64,000 nucleotides of DNA from an uncultured Olleya sp. (lineage in GTDB: Bacteria > Bacteroidota > Bacteroidia > Flavobacteriales > Flavobacteriaceae): NCBI GenBank assembly GCA_947503885.1, contig CANNFD010000005.1, forward strand, positions 224,868 to 288,867, read 5' to 3'. Under the pieces are notes generated by a model, which did not search any database, was not told the DNA's origin, and saw only the letters and a program-made list of their open reading frames with translations. The number at the start of each line of letters is the position of its first letter. The stretch's first letter is position 1. The position numbers and the translations under genes are program-made. Shown here piece after piece: positions 1 through 8,030 of the stretch.

Positions 1-468
1 TGCAGTTGCTTTAAAACAAGTGTATTTACCAATTTGCTTAGACTCACCACTCATTTTCCAATCTAATTTTGTTAAACTGTCTTTAATTAAAAACTGCTTT
101 CCAAAAAACTCTTGGTCTTGTAATAATTGATTGTCTTTTACATTTTTATAAATTGTACCTGCAGACATAGACCCCATTCCAAAACCACCACGACTACCTG
201 GAGCATCTAGAGCCTCGTCTTCTTTATACATAGACTCTGTTTTATTAAAATCTAAAATAAATGTTTTTTCAAGCATAGATTTCATACGTTGCATAATCAT
301 TTTTTTACGTTCAGGACTCAGTTCTCGACCACCAAAATTATCCATATCTAGAGTAGTTTTAGACATATATACTGCTTGACCTTGGAAGTTAGCTTGAGCA
401 AAAACATTTGAGGACACAATCATCACTAAAACAATAGCTAGATTTTTAAAAGTAGATTTTAATTTCAT
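1..468 (-). CDS. GLPGLI family secreted protein, C-terminus cut by window edge
   Basis: The frame reads from an ATG at 468 down to base 1 with no stop, giving 156 codons of an incomplete gene. The N-terminus is a clear signal peptide ending in NVFAQ, followed by AVYMSKTTLDM and a methionine-rich helix, then a segment ending KMSGESKQIGKYTCFKATA. This layout (a porin-like opening, then the W-K-reduced 'I-G-Y-C-KAT' stretch) is typical of the GLPGLI family, exported proteins of unknown function restricted to Bacteroidota. Its job is unknown. It is divergent from the gene at 625, with about 150 bp of AT-rich DNA between them. Confidence 0.8.
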   Translation of the reverse strand, partial: MKLKSTFKNLAIVLVMIVSSNVFAQANFQGQAVYMSKTTLDMDNFGGRELSPERKKMIMQRMKSMLEKTFILDFNKTESMYKEDEALDAPGSRGGFGMGSMSAGTIYKNVKDNQLLQDQEFFGKQFLIKDSLTKLDWKMSGESKQIGKYTCFKATA

Positions 469-624
469 TTTATTTTTTGTTTAATTCTTTAATACTTAGT
501 TAAGACTGTTGTATTAGACAAAAGTTTAATTTAAAAACTGATAAAAGTTATCTAATAAAAATATTAGTCTACTTAATATTTATTATGTTACACATTTAGT
601 TTTGTTTTTGTACATTGTTGAGCA

Positions 625-1404
625 ATGAGACTTATACAAATTTTCTTTTTCCTATTCTCTTTTTCGTTATTAGCTCAAGACGAAATCATGACTACTTTAA
701 TTAAAAAAGATAGCCTTAATGCAGATGTATTTATAGCTAAAAACAATTTTGAAAATTTATATTTTTTAAAGGACAATACTTTATTTAAAAAAACCGACAA
801 ACAAACAGCCAACTACAGTAATATACAGTTGGGAAAAATTACTAGTATACACACCTTTAACCCATTAAAAATAAATGTGTTTTATGCCGATTTAAACACT
901 GTAATTATATTAGATAACAGGTTGTCAGAAGTCTCAAAAATAGACTTTAACACTTTGCAACCATACAAAAATGTTTCTCATGTAACTACTGGTTTTGACA
1001 ACACCCTATGGTTGTTTAATCAAGATTTCCAGTATTTAGAGTTGTACGATTACAAAACGCAAACTACTAGAAATAAAACAATCCCTGTAGTTTCAAAAGT
1101 ATTAGACATGACTAGTAACTACAACTATTGCTGGTTATTAACCGAAAACAATTTGTATTGCTATAATTATTTTGGAAGCATGGTTTATAAGCTAAAAAAC
1201 GAAGGCTATTCAAACATTAAAGCTATTGACCAAAATTTAATTATTAATAAAGAAAACACTTTACTTTTTTATGATAATAAATTAAAAAAAATATCTACCA
1301 TTAATTTACCAAAGATGTTAATAAGTCAGTTTTTTGTAACCAATCAAATCCTGTATATTTACACTCACAAATTACTTTATCAATACCAACTTAAAACAGA
1401 CTAA
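625..1404 (+). CDS. Secreted protein of unknown function, beta-propeller-like
   Basis: A 259-residue protein with a signal peptide (MRLIQIFFFLFSFSLLAQ). The rest is rich in short beta-strand-like stretches alternating hydrophobic and polar residues, with repeated 'LxYD/YNYF' type patterns (for example LYDYKTQTTR and LYCYNYFGSM), which suggests a small beta-propeller, but I cannot assign a family. The stop lies 2 nt before the ATG of the deoxynucleoside kinase gene, so the two are almost certainly co-transcribed. A TAGTTTTG at 597-604 resembles a Bacteroidota -7 element, but no good -33 is seen. Function unknown. Confidence 0.7.
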   Translation: MRLIQIFFFLFSFSLLAQDEIMTTLIKKDSLNADVFIAKNNFENLYFLKDNTLFKKTDKQTANYSNIQLGKITSIHTFNPLKINVFYADLNTVIILDNRLSEVSKIDFNTLQPYKNVSHVTTGFDNTLWLFNQDFQYLELYDYKTQTTRNKTIPVVSKVLDMTSNYNYCWLLTENNLYCYNYFGSMVYKLKNEGYSNIKAIDQNLIINKENTLLFYDNKLKKISTINLPKMLISQFFVTNQILYIYTHKLLYQYQLKTD

Positions 1405-1406
1405 CT

Positions 1407-2021
1407 ATGCATGTTGCCATAGCAGGAAATATAGGCGCAGGAAAAACGACGCTTACTAAATTATTAGCTAAACATTTTAATTGGGAGGCTCAATTAGAAG
1501 ACGTTGTAGACAACCCTTACCTAGACGATTTTTATAATCAAATGGAACGTTGGAGTTTTAACTTACAAGTTTACTTTTTAAATAGTCGTTTTAGACAAGT
1601 GTCACAAATTCGCGAAAGCGGAAAAGATATTATTCAGGACAGAACAATTTATGAGGATGCACACATTTTTGCACCTAATTTACATGCAATGGGCTTAATG
1701 ACTAATCGTGATTTTGAAAACTACAAATCTCTTTTTGACTTAATGGAAAGCTTTGTTGCTGGTCCCGATTTACTAATTTATTTACGTAGCTCTATCCCAA
1801 ATTTGGTGTCACAAATACACAAGCGTGGACGTGATTACGAAAACTCTATTAGTATTGATTACTTAAGCAGACTTAATGAGCGTTACGAAGCTTGGATAAG
1901 CGGATACACTAAAGGTAACTTACTAATTATTGACGTAGATAACATGGATTTTGTTGCTAACCCAGAGGATTTAGGTACAATTATTAATAAAATTGATGCA
2001 GAGATAAACGGATTATTTTAA
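1407..2021 (+). CDS. Deoxynucleoside kinase (dAdo/dGuo kinase type)
   Basis: A 204-residue P-loop kinase that phosphorylates deoxynucleosides in the salvage pathway. The P-loop GNIGAGKT is at residues 7-14, followed by the substrate-binding E-D-V-x-x-N-P-Y stretch, the DRTIYED motif (catalytic/base contact) and the lid arginines in HKRGRDYE. Length and motifs fit the dNK/dGK/dCK family; specificity cannot be read from sequence alone. It follows the secreted protein gene by 2 nt and ends in a strong terminator. A second kinase domain of the same family is fused to HPPK at 30299-31435. Confidence 0.93.
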   Translation: MHVAIAGNIGAGKTTLTKLLAKHFNWEAQLEDVVDNPYLDDFYNQMERWSFNLQVYFLNSRFRQVSQIRESGKDIIQDRTIYEDAHIFAPNLHAMGLMTNRDFENYKSLFDLMESFVAGPDLLIYLRSSIPNLVSQIHKRGRDYENSISIDYLSRLNERYEAWISGYTKGNLLIIDVDNMDFVANPEDLGTIINKIDAEINGLF

Positions 2022-2061
2022 CTCCATCATTAAGCGTTACTTTAACTAACGCAATACAAAA

Positions 2062-2102
2062 AAAACAGCGCCTTACTTAAACCAAGTTAGGCGCTGTTTT
2101 TA
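2062..2102 (+). terminator. Rho-independent terminator after deoxynucleoside kinase
   Basis: Long stem with arms AAAACAGCGCCTTACTT and AAGTTAGGCGCTGTTTT (one mismatch) around a 5-nt loop, running into T-rich DNA. It closes the two-gene plus-strand unit. Confidence 0.9.
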
Positions 2103-2216
2103 TTTAATTATATATCTGATACATCTTGTTGAACAAGTGTTGTTACTTTTGTTTTGCTAACCTATATTATTAATAAAATCTACATAATAGCTTTTCTTAC
2201 ACATTATATAATTTTG

Positions 2217-3221
2217 CTACTTTATAAGGTCATTTTTTTTAGCATGAACAATAGCTTCTTTACTAGAGTTAATTAGTAAAACAGGCGTCTCGTTATAATC
2301 TTTAAGTAAGTTTTTTACTCGTTTTATTTTCTTATTATCATTTACAGTTCTTAAGTAAACTGCTTTAATCCTATTAGGATACGTATTTACTAATTCTAGA
2401 TAAATATCTGGATCATGCTCTGCACTATCACCAATTAATATAAAAGGTAAATCAGGATAAGTTTTTAAAATATTTTCAATTTCCTTTTGTTTTGCTGGTT
2501 TACTGGTAGCACTTTTCTTTTTAAAAATAGCTCTAAAACTTCTTAATAAAATAGGGCCTTTAGGAAAATTATTAGTTCTTAAAAAAAACTCTAAGTAGCG
2601 ATACAGGTTCCATGGACTATGACTAACATAAAAAATTGGATTAGCTTTTGTTCCGGTTGGTCCTTTGTGTAATTGGTGGTAAAAATCTGCAGCTCCCTCT
2701 AATGGAATCCTATTTTGCGCATGCTTTAAAAAGGTATTATAAAGTACTCGCCATTTTAGGATTGACACAACCCCTGTATGCAAAATAGTATCGTCAATAT
2801 CGCTAATTACGCCAAAATCTGAAGCCTTACTAGGTATCAGCATTTCGGCAGGAAACCTGTTTTCATTTTGAATCGTTCTTTTTAAAGTAGGGTCATCATA
2901 AGCCACTTCAAAATTTAACCATCCTTCAGGGTTTATTAAATGATCCAAACCTGTTATGTTTTTTTCTAACTTATAGTATCCATCTTTATCCGTTTCGGTA
3001 TAAAAAACCTTATTGTTAGGTAATGTAATTTTTAGCTTGGTATGTTTTATTTCATCTGTTTCAAAACGTTTCCACGTGTTTAGAATAAGATTAAACAGAC
3101 TTTTTTGGTCTAAATCAATAGTTTCATCCTCTAACGCACGTCCACGATGATAAAAGTGACTAGACGTACCATAACTTAAAAACGAAATTATTTGTAAAGG
3201 ATCTTTTTTAAACCAACTCAT
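2217..3221 (-). CDS. App1-type phosphatase (DUF2183), HAD-like
   Basis: A 334-residue protein of the App1/DUF2183 family, named after the yeast actin-patch phosphatidate phosphatase. The HAD nucleophile motif DIDDT (D141-x-D143-x-T145) is present, followed by FYVSHSPWN and later FILIGDSAEHDPDIY, which carries the C-terminal metal-binding aspartates. The first 130 residues hold the family's beta-rich N-terminal domain. No signal peptide is seen, so it is probably cytoplasmic. It is the last gene of a minus-strand run after hppA, but a terminator separates them. Substrate in bacteria is unproven; phosphatidate is an inference from yeast. Confidence 0.85.
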   Translation of the reverse strand: MSWFKKDPLQIISFLSYGTSSHFYHRGRALEDETIDLDQKSLFNLILNTWKRFETDEIKHTKLKITLPNNKVFYTETDKDGYYKLEKNITGLDHLINPEGWLNFEVAYDDPTLKRTIQNENRFPAEMLIPSKASDFGVISDIDDTILHTGVVSILKWRVLYNTFLKHAQNRIPLEGAADFYHQLHKGPTGTKANPIFYVSHSPWNLYRYLEFFLRTNNFPKGPILLRSFRAIFKKKSATSKPAKQKEIENILKTYPDLPFILIGDSAEHDPDIYLELVNTYPNRIKAVYLRTVNDNKKIKRVKNLLKDYNETPVLLINSSKEAIVHAKKNDLIK

Positions 3222-3238
3222 TACTTCAAATATAATAT

Positions 3239-3272
3239 AAAAAAAACCTGCTAAAAGTGATTAGCAGGTTTA
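3239..3272 (-). terminator. Terminator downstream of hppA
   Basis: Perfect stem AAACCTGCTAA / TTAGCAGGTTT with a 6-nt loop, followed on the minus strand by a run of eight T. It lies between the hppA stop and the start of the App1-type gene, so the latter probably has its own promoter or depends on readthrough. Confidence 0.9.
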
Positions 3273-3294
3273 AATTTATAACATTAATAAATGT

Positions 3295-5712
3295 CTAACC
3301 TTTTTTAACATCTATTTTTTTTATAATCTTTTTATTGCCTTCAGTTGCCATTTTATTTGCAGCTTCAAATTCTCTAAGTTTAGTATCAACGTCTTCTTTG
3401 TTTCCTTTAAACGTTTCTTCTTTTACAACCTCTTCCCCGTCAACAATCATTGTGTAAGTAATTGTAGCTACAGCAATATTGTCTTCAACAACCATTTCTT
3501 TTTCAATAGTAACTTCTTCAACATTTGCTACATCAGTTTCTGCATGACCACCTAAAATAGGTGCTATTACTAAACCAATAAGACATGTTAATTTAATTAA
3601 AATATTCATTGATGGTCCAGATGTATCTTTAAATGGATCTCCAACGGTATCTCCGGTAACCGCAGCTTTGTGCGCATCACTACCTTTATAAGTCATTTCT
3701 CCATTTATTTCTACCCCCGCTTCAAAAGATTTTTTAGCATTATCCCAAGCACCACCAGCATTATTTTGGAAGATTGCCCAAAGCACTCCACTTACTGTAA
3801 CCCCTGCCATATAACCTCCTAACATTTCAGCAATAGCTAAATTATCCATTCCAAAAATCATAGGTACAAAAGCAATTACTAAAGGAAATCCGATAGTTAA
3901 TAAACCTGGTAACATCATTTCTTTTAAAGAAGCTTTAGTAGAAATAGCCACACATTTATCGTATTCTGGCTTACCAGTACCTTCCATAATTCCAGGAATA
4001 TCTCTAAACTGTCGTCTAACTTCTTCAACCATTTCCATAGCTGCTTTACCTACTGCATTCATTGCTAAAGCAGAAAACACAACTGGCACCATCCCTCCAA
4101 CAAATAGCATCGCTAAAACAGGAGCTTTAAAGATGTTAATTCCGTCAATACCTGTAAAGGTTACATATGCTGCAAATAAAGCTAAAGATGTTAATGCTGC
4201 AGACGCAATTGCAAAACCTTTACCTGTTGCTGCAGTTGTGTTACCAACCGAGTCTAATATGTCTGTACGTTCTCTTACAATTGGCTCTTGCTCACTCATT
4301 TCGGCAATACCACCTGCATTATCCGATATAGGTCCAAAAGCATCAATTGCTAATTGCATTGCTGTTGTTGCCATCATAGCAGAAGCTGCTAAAGACACAC
4401 CATAAAAACCTGCTAATGCATAAGATGCCCAAATGGCTCCAGCAAACAATAATACAGAAGGAAATGTGGATATCATACCTGTCGCTAAACCTGCAATAAT
4501 GTTTGTTCCTGCACCTGTACTTGATTGTTGTACAATTTTTAAGATTGGTTTTTTACCTAATCCAGTATAATATTCGGTTACTGAAGATATCACAGCACCT
4601 ACAAATAATCCAACTAAAGTAGCATAGAATACACGCATACTAGAAATATCCTGTAAACCTTCTCCGAAAAAATTCATTTGCATTGTTTCTGGCAACATCC
4701 AAGTTACTAAACCATAACAAGCAGCAGCTACTAGACCTATAGACACCCAGTTACCCAAGTTTAAAGCTCCCATAACTTGATCCTCTTTAGCATCGTTACT
4801 TTTTATTTTAACTAACATGGTTCCGATAATAGAAATTATTATTCCTACACCTGCAATTGACATTGGTAATAAGATTGGTCCAATACCACCAAAAGCGTCA
4901 TTAATTGCGCCACCCATATCTTTAATCACATAGTTACCTAAAACCATTGCAGCTAATACTGTTGCTACGTAAGACCCAAATAAATCGGCTCCCATACCAG
5001 CAACATCACCTACATTATCCCCAACGTTGTCTGCAATTGTAGCAGGGTTACGTGGGTCGTCTTCTGGGATACCCGCTTCTACTTTACCTACTAAATCTGC
5101 ACCTACATCGGCAGCTTTAGTATAAATACCACCACCAACTCTTGCAAATAAAGCAATAGACTCTGCTCCTAAAGAAAACCCTGCTAGGGTTTCTAAGACA
5201 ATTGTCATATCCATTGTATTGGTCCATTCTCCACCCATAAACATTTGGAAGAATATTATAAAAAACATTGTTAAACCTAATACCGCTAAACCAGCAACAC
5301 CCAGCCCCATTACAGTACCACCTCCAAAAGATATTTTTAAAGCATTTGGTAAGCTAGATTTTGCAGCTTGAGTTGTTCTAACGTTAGTTTTTGTTGCTAT
5401 TTTCATACCTATGTTTCCAGCAAAAGCAGAAAATATAGCACCACATATAAATGCGATTACAATTAAATAACTAGTAGTTGGTACAAAATAGGCGACTATA
5501 GTAAGTAAAACACTTACTATTACTACAAAAATGGATAGTAGTCTATATTCTGCATTTAAAAAAGCAAGAGCACCTTCGTAGATGTGGTCTGAAATTTCTT
5601 TCATTTTACCATCTCCAGCATCTTGTTTCATTACCCAAGATTGTTTAATAGCCATGTAAATTAAGCCTAAAATTGCCATAGCAATAGGCATATAAATCAT
5701 CATTGATTCCAT
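3295..5712 (-). CDS. hppA: Membrane-bound, ion-pumping pyrophosphatase
   Basis: An 805-residue polytopic membrane pyrophosphatase coupling PPi hydrolysis to cation export. The active-site region with [24 protein letters not shown] and DNVGDNVGD spans residues 193-236. [10 protein letters not shown] at 490-499 has Ala and Gly at the two positions that are Lys and Thr in K+-independent enzymes, so it should need K+. Helix 6 reads DLFGSY, lacking the Glu of Na+ pumps, and no Glu sits four residues on either; instead helix 5 has GAES with E184, as I recall for the Flavobacterium H+-pumping type. After the last helix is an unusual charged tail of about 75 residues. Preceded by ppa, with a terminator between. 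Confidence 0.96.
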   Translation of the reverse strand: MESMMIYMPIAMAILGLIYMAIKQSWVMKQDAGDGKMKEISDHIYEGALAFLNAEYRLLSIFVVIVSVLLTIVAYFVPTTSYLIVIAFICGAIFSAFAGNIGMKIATKTNVRTTQAAKSSLPNALKISFGGGTVMGLGVAGLAVLGLTMFFIIFFQMFMGGEWTNTMDMTIVLETLAGFSLGAESIALFARVGGGIYTKAADVGADLVGKVEAGIPEDDPRNPATIADNVGDNVGDVAGMGADLFGSYVATVLAAMVLGNYVIKDMGGAINDAFGGIGPILLPMSIAGVGIIISIIGTMLVKIKSNDAKEDQVMGALNLGNWVSIGLVAAACYGLVTWMLPETMQMNFFGEGLQDISSMRVFYATLVGLFVGAVISSVTEYYTGLGKKPILKIVQQSSTGAGTNIIAGLATGMISTFPSVLLFAGAIWASYALAGFYGVSLAASAMMATTAMQLAIDAFGPISDNAGGIAEMSEQEPIVRERTDILDSVGNTTAATGKGFAIASAALTSLALFAAYVTFTGIDGINIFKAPVLAMLFVGGMVPVVFSALAMNAVGKAAMEMVEEVRRQFRDIPGIMEGTGKPEYDKCVAISTKASLKEMMLPGLLTIGFPLVIAFVPMIFGMDNLAIAEMLGGYMAGVTVSGVLWAIFQNNAGGAWDNAKKSFEAGVEINGEMTYKGSDAHKAAVTGDTVGDPFKDTSGPSMNILIKLTCLIGLVIAPILGGHAETDVANVEEVTIEKEMVVEDNIAVATITYTMIVDGEEVVKEETFKGNKEDVDTKLREFEAANKMATEGNKKIIKKIDVKKG

Positions 5713-5911
5713 AAAAGTTTATTTGATTAGTTTTTATTAATCGCTAAAGTAACAAAATCAAACAGAAGATAAAATATTAAATTTGCAATTTTTTAACAAT
5801 TAAACCGAATAAATTTTAATTTATTGAGCTTGTAAAAAAGATTTTATTACTTATTATTAATAATAGCAAACAAACTAAAAAGGTGCAACATATGTTATTG
5901 TAATGATTAAA

Positions 5912-5950
5912 ATCAAAAAGCCCTTTCATTTAAAAATGAAAGGGCTTTTA
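5912..5950 (-). terminator. Terminator downstream of ppa
   Basis: Near-perfect hairpin AAAAGCCCTTTCATTT / AAATGAAAGGGCTTTT followed on the minus strand by TTTTTGATTTT. It closes the soluble pyrophosphatase gene before hppA, so the two pyrophosphatases are neighbours but likely separate transcripts. Confidence 0.9.
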
Positions 5951-5971
5951 ATATTATAAAAGAGCTACTAA

Positions 5972-6499
5972 TTAGATAGTAAAATCACCTTTAGTTTTAT
6001 GCTCACTGTTTTCGTAACGTTCTACACATTTGTTTAAAATGTCATATGCTTCTGTAGCATCTCCCCATCCACCAACATCTACTTTCTTTTTCTCTAAGTC
6101 TTTATATACTTGAAAAAAGTGAGTAATTTCTTTTATTCTGTGTGGGTTTAAATCTTCAATATCATTACAACTATTCCAAATTGGATCTGTAACTGGAACA
6201 CAAATTATTTTTTCATCTGGACCTTTTTCATCAGCCATATGGAAAACACCAATTGGTTTAACTTCCATTACACACATTGGAAATGTTGGCTCTGTACCCA
6301 TTACTAAAACATCTAATGGATCACCATCTAATGCTAAAGTTTCTGGAATAAAACCGTAATCTCCAGGATACATCATTGAAGAAAACAACATACGGTCAAA
6401 ACGGATTTTGTTTAATTCAAAATCATATTCGTACTTGTTTCTACTTCCTTTAGGGATCTCAATTAAAACGTCAAATGTTTTTTTTCCTGATGGGCTCAT
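5972..6499 (-). CDS. ppa: Soluble inorganic pyrophosphatase, family I
   Basis: Cytoplasmic enzyme hydrolysing PPi to two phosphates, pulling biosynthetic reactions forward. I chose the ATG at 6499, giving 175 residues, which matches the usual family length (about 176); a TTG at 6523 would add eight residues. The metal-binding motif DGDPLD is at residues 58-63 (equivalents of E. coli Asp65, Asp67, Asp70), and the IEIPKGSRNKYEYD start is typical of family I. A good Bacteroidota promoter lies 60 bp upstream and a terminator follows. Its neighbour hppA does the same chemistry at the membrane. Confidence 0.96.
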   Translation of the reverse strand: MSPSGKKTFDVLIEIPKGSRNKYEYDFELNKIRFDRMLFSSMMYPGDYGFIPETLALDGDPLDVLVMGTEPTFPMCVMEVKPIGVFHMADEKGPDEKIICVPVTDPIWNSCNDIEDLNPHRIKEITHFFQVYKDLEKKKVDVGGWGDATEAYDILNKCVERYENSEHKTKGDFTI

Positions 6500-6558
6500 A
6501 ATTTTATTTTTAGTTTCCGTCAAGCGGAATTTAAATTTTGCTTTACTTTTTCGGCTTG

Positions 6559-6589
6559 CAAAAGTACGAGATTATTTAGGTTTTGGCAA
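6559..6589 (-). promoter_or_regulatory. Bacteroidota-type promoter of ppa
   Basis: On the minus strand the sequence reads TTG, 20 nt, TACTTTTG, matching the -33/-7 consensus of the Bacteroidota housekeeping sigma factor (TTTG-N19-TAnnTTTG). The -7 element covers 6559-6566 and the -33 TTG is at 6587-6589. The predicted transcript start is about 50 nt before the ppa ATG at 6499, which also supports that start codon. Confidence 0.7.
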
Positions 6590-6730
6590 GAGAAACATGT
6601 TGATTTTTACTACTTTCGAAATATCGGACTTGACATTATAATATAAACCTCAAACTTTATTAGTCTTCAAGTCTAAATCAATAAAACAATATCGTTTAAT
6701 TTAATATTAAACAACCACATTTATTTTGTC

Positions 6731-7825
6731 TTAAGCATGTGTCAACACCCATAATTCTACTTCTTCCTTATCACGCCAATGTTGATCTCTTTTGGTTTTA
6801 TCAGAAGCGATTTTTACTTTTCTTTTTAAACATTTTTCTAATACAAAACGTCCACCTTCTGCAAGTTCTGCTTCAATAGGATGCTGTTTTGTAACTTCTG
6901 TAATTTGTGCTAGATTAGAAAACACGACTACCAACTTACCTTCTGGCAATAGTAATTGTTTAGCAGATTCAAAAAATTGAGGAAACAAGTTTTTGTTATA
7001 ATAGATAGCTTCGTCTAGTCTGTCTAAATCATGAGATTTTGGTAACCAAGGTGGATTAAATACAATCAACTCGGTTGCTTTTGAAGCATTAGCAAATAGA
7101 TGTCCAAAATCTAAAGTTATTTTTCTAGACAATTTAGTGTCCTTCATATAATCAGTCAATCCTACAATAGCATTTGGGTTAGTATCTGTACCATATACTG
7201 TTTGAAAGCCATGTTTAACCATCTGAAAAGACAATACACCACTACCAATACCTACATCGATTGCCGATTTTTTTGCTCCTTCATAACGGTTTAACCAATT
7301 ATCAAAAAGTATTAAATGATCAAATCGTGTTGGAAAATAAGTCCCATAATAAGGGTGTATTTTATTACGTAATACAGGAATAGAAATTCCGTTTTCATAC
7401 CATTGCCAAGCACTATTAAGTCCTTGTATTTTAACAAATGGCAATAAAAAGTCGCTAGTTTCTGGATATAATTTTTCAAGCCATCCAATAAATGGTGCTT
7501 TTTTAACTGCTAATTTATGATCTATAACTTCTATTAAAATTAATTTTGAAAGCTTATTATATTGAGATCTATACTCGCGTTGCTCTTTAAAAGTTTTGTT
7601 TGGCAACTTTTTTTGAAGATGAGTTTTTAATGCTTTTAACAAGTTTAAACCATTACTATAAAATGCTGTAATTAAAACAGGATGACCTGCCTCTAGCGTT
7701 TTTATTGTTAGTTTAATATCTGTAGCAACGCTAAACAACATTAATTGCTTATCAGAAACTATTATTTCTGGTCTATTTAATTTTAAGTTTGGAGTACTAC
7801 TATCTTCTGCTTTAGGTAAAGCCAT
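6731..7825 (-). CDS. Class I SAM-dependent methyltransferase (MTS/HemK-like)
   Basis: A 364-residue methyltransferase. The SAM-binding motif I AIDVGIGSGVLSF starts at about residue 188, and the catalytic-type motif NPPW is at 257-260, which is found in enzymes methylating exocyclic or side-chain amide nitrogens (RsmC/RlmG, PrmC, DNA adenine enzymes). The first 150 residues form an unassigned N-terminal domain, as in large-subunit rRNA guanine methylases, so an rRNA or protein target is likely but not shown. It stands alone, about 200 bp from ppa upstream in transcription terms and after a gap from the DUF5686 gene. Confidence 0.8.
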   Translation of the reverse strand: MALPKAEDSSTPNLKLNRPEIIVSDKQLMLFSVATDIKLTIKTLEAGHPVLITAFYSNGLNLLKALKTHLQKKLPNKTFKEQREYRSQYNKLSKLILIEVIDHKLAVKKAPFIGWLEKLYPETSDFLLPFVKIQGLNSAWQWYENGISIPVLRNKIHPYYGTYFPTRFDHLILFDNWLNRYEGAKKSAIDVGIGSGVLSFQMVKHGFQTVYGTDTNPNAIVGLTDYMKDTKLSRKITLDFGHLFANASKATELIVFNPPWLPKSHDLDRLDEAIYYNKNLFPQFFESAKQLLLPEGKLVVVFSNLAQITEVTKQHPIEAELAEGGRFVLEKCLKRKVKIASDKTKRDQHWRDKEEVELWVLTHA

Positions 7826-7971
7826 ACATTTTGTATTGAAACGATTTGCAGAGTAATGAGTTGCGCAAGGCGTAGGATTAAAATCACTAGTTAGTAATCA
7901 TATTCCAGCACTCAGGCATTAAGTTGACTGCTAGTGTTTCATTAATCAAAAAGATAAAGGCTTTATAAAAA

Positions 7972-8005
7972 AGACTTTGCTACTCATTTAAACAATAGGA
8001 GTAGC
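7972..8005 (-). terminator. Probable terminator of the DUF5686 gene
   Basis: On the minus strand GCTACTC and GAGTAGC form a 7-bp stem with a 13-nt loop, then AAAGTCTTTTTT. It lies about 25 nt after the stop of the DUF5686 gene. The short stem and long loop make it weaker than the others here. Confidence 0.5.
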
Positions 8006-8030
8006 TAATTGTTATTATGTTATTTAAGTT

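Noticed and set aside
2120..2151. TTG ... TACTTTTG promoter-like string on the plus strand
   Set aside because: The spacing is about 15 nt, and the next genes are on the minus strand, so it has no gene to serve.
7885..7936. CACTAG / CTAGTG inverted pair in a 200-bp gap
   Set aside because: Only six bases are paired across 40 bp, and no similar copy was seen; not enough for a mobile element.
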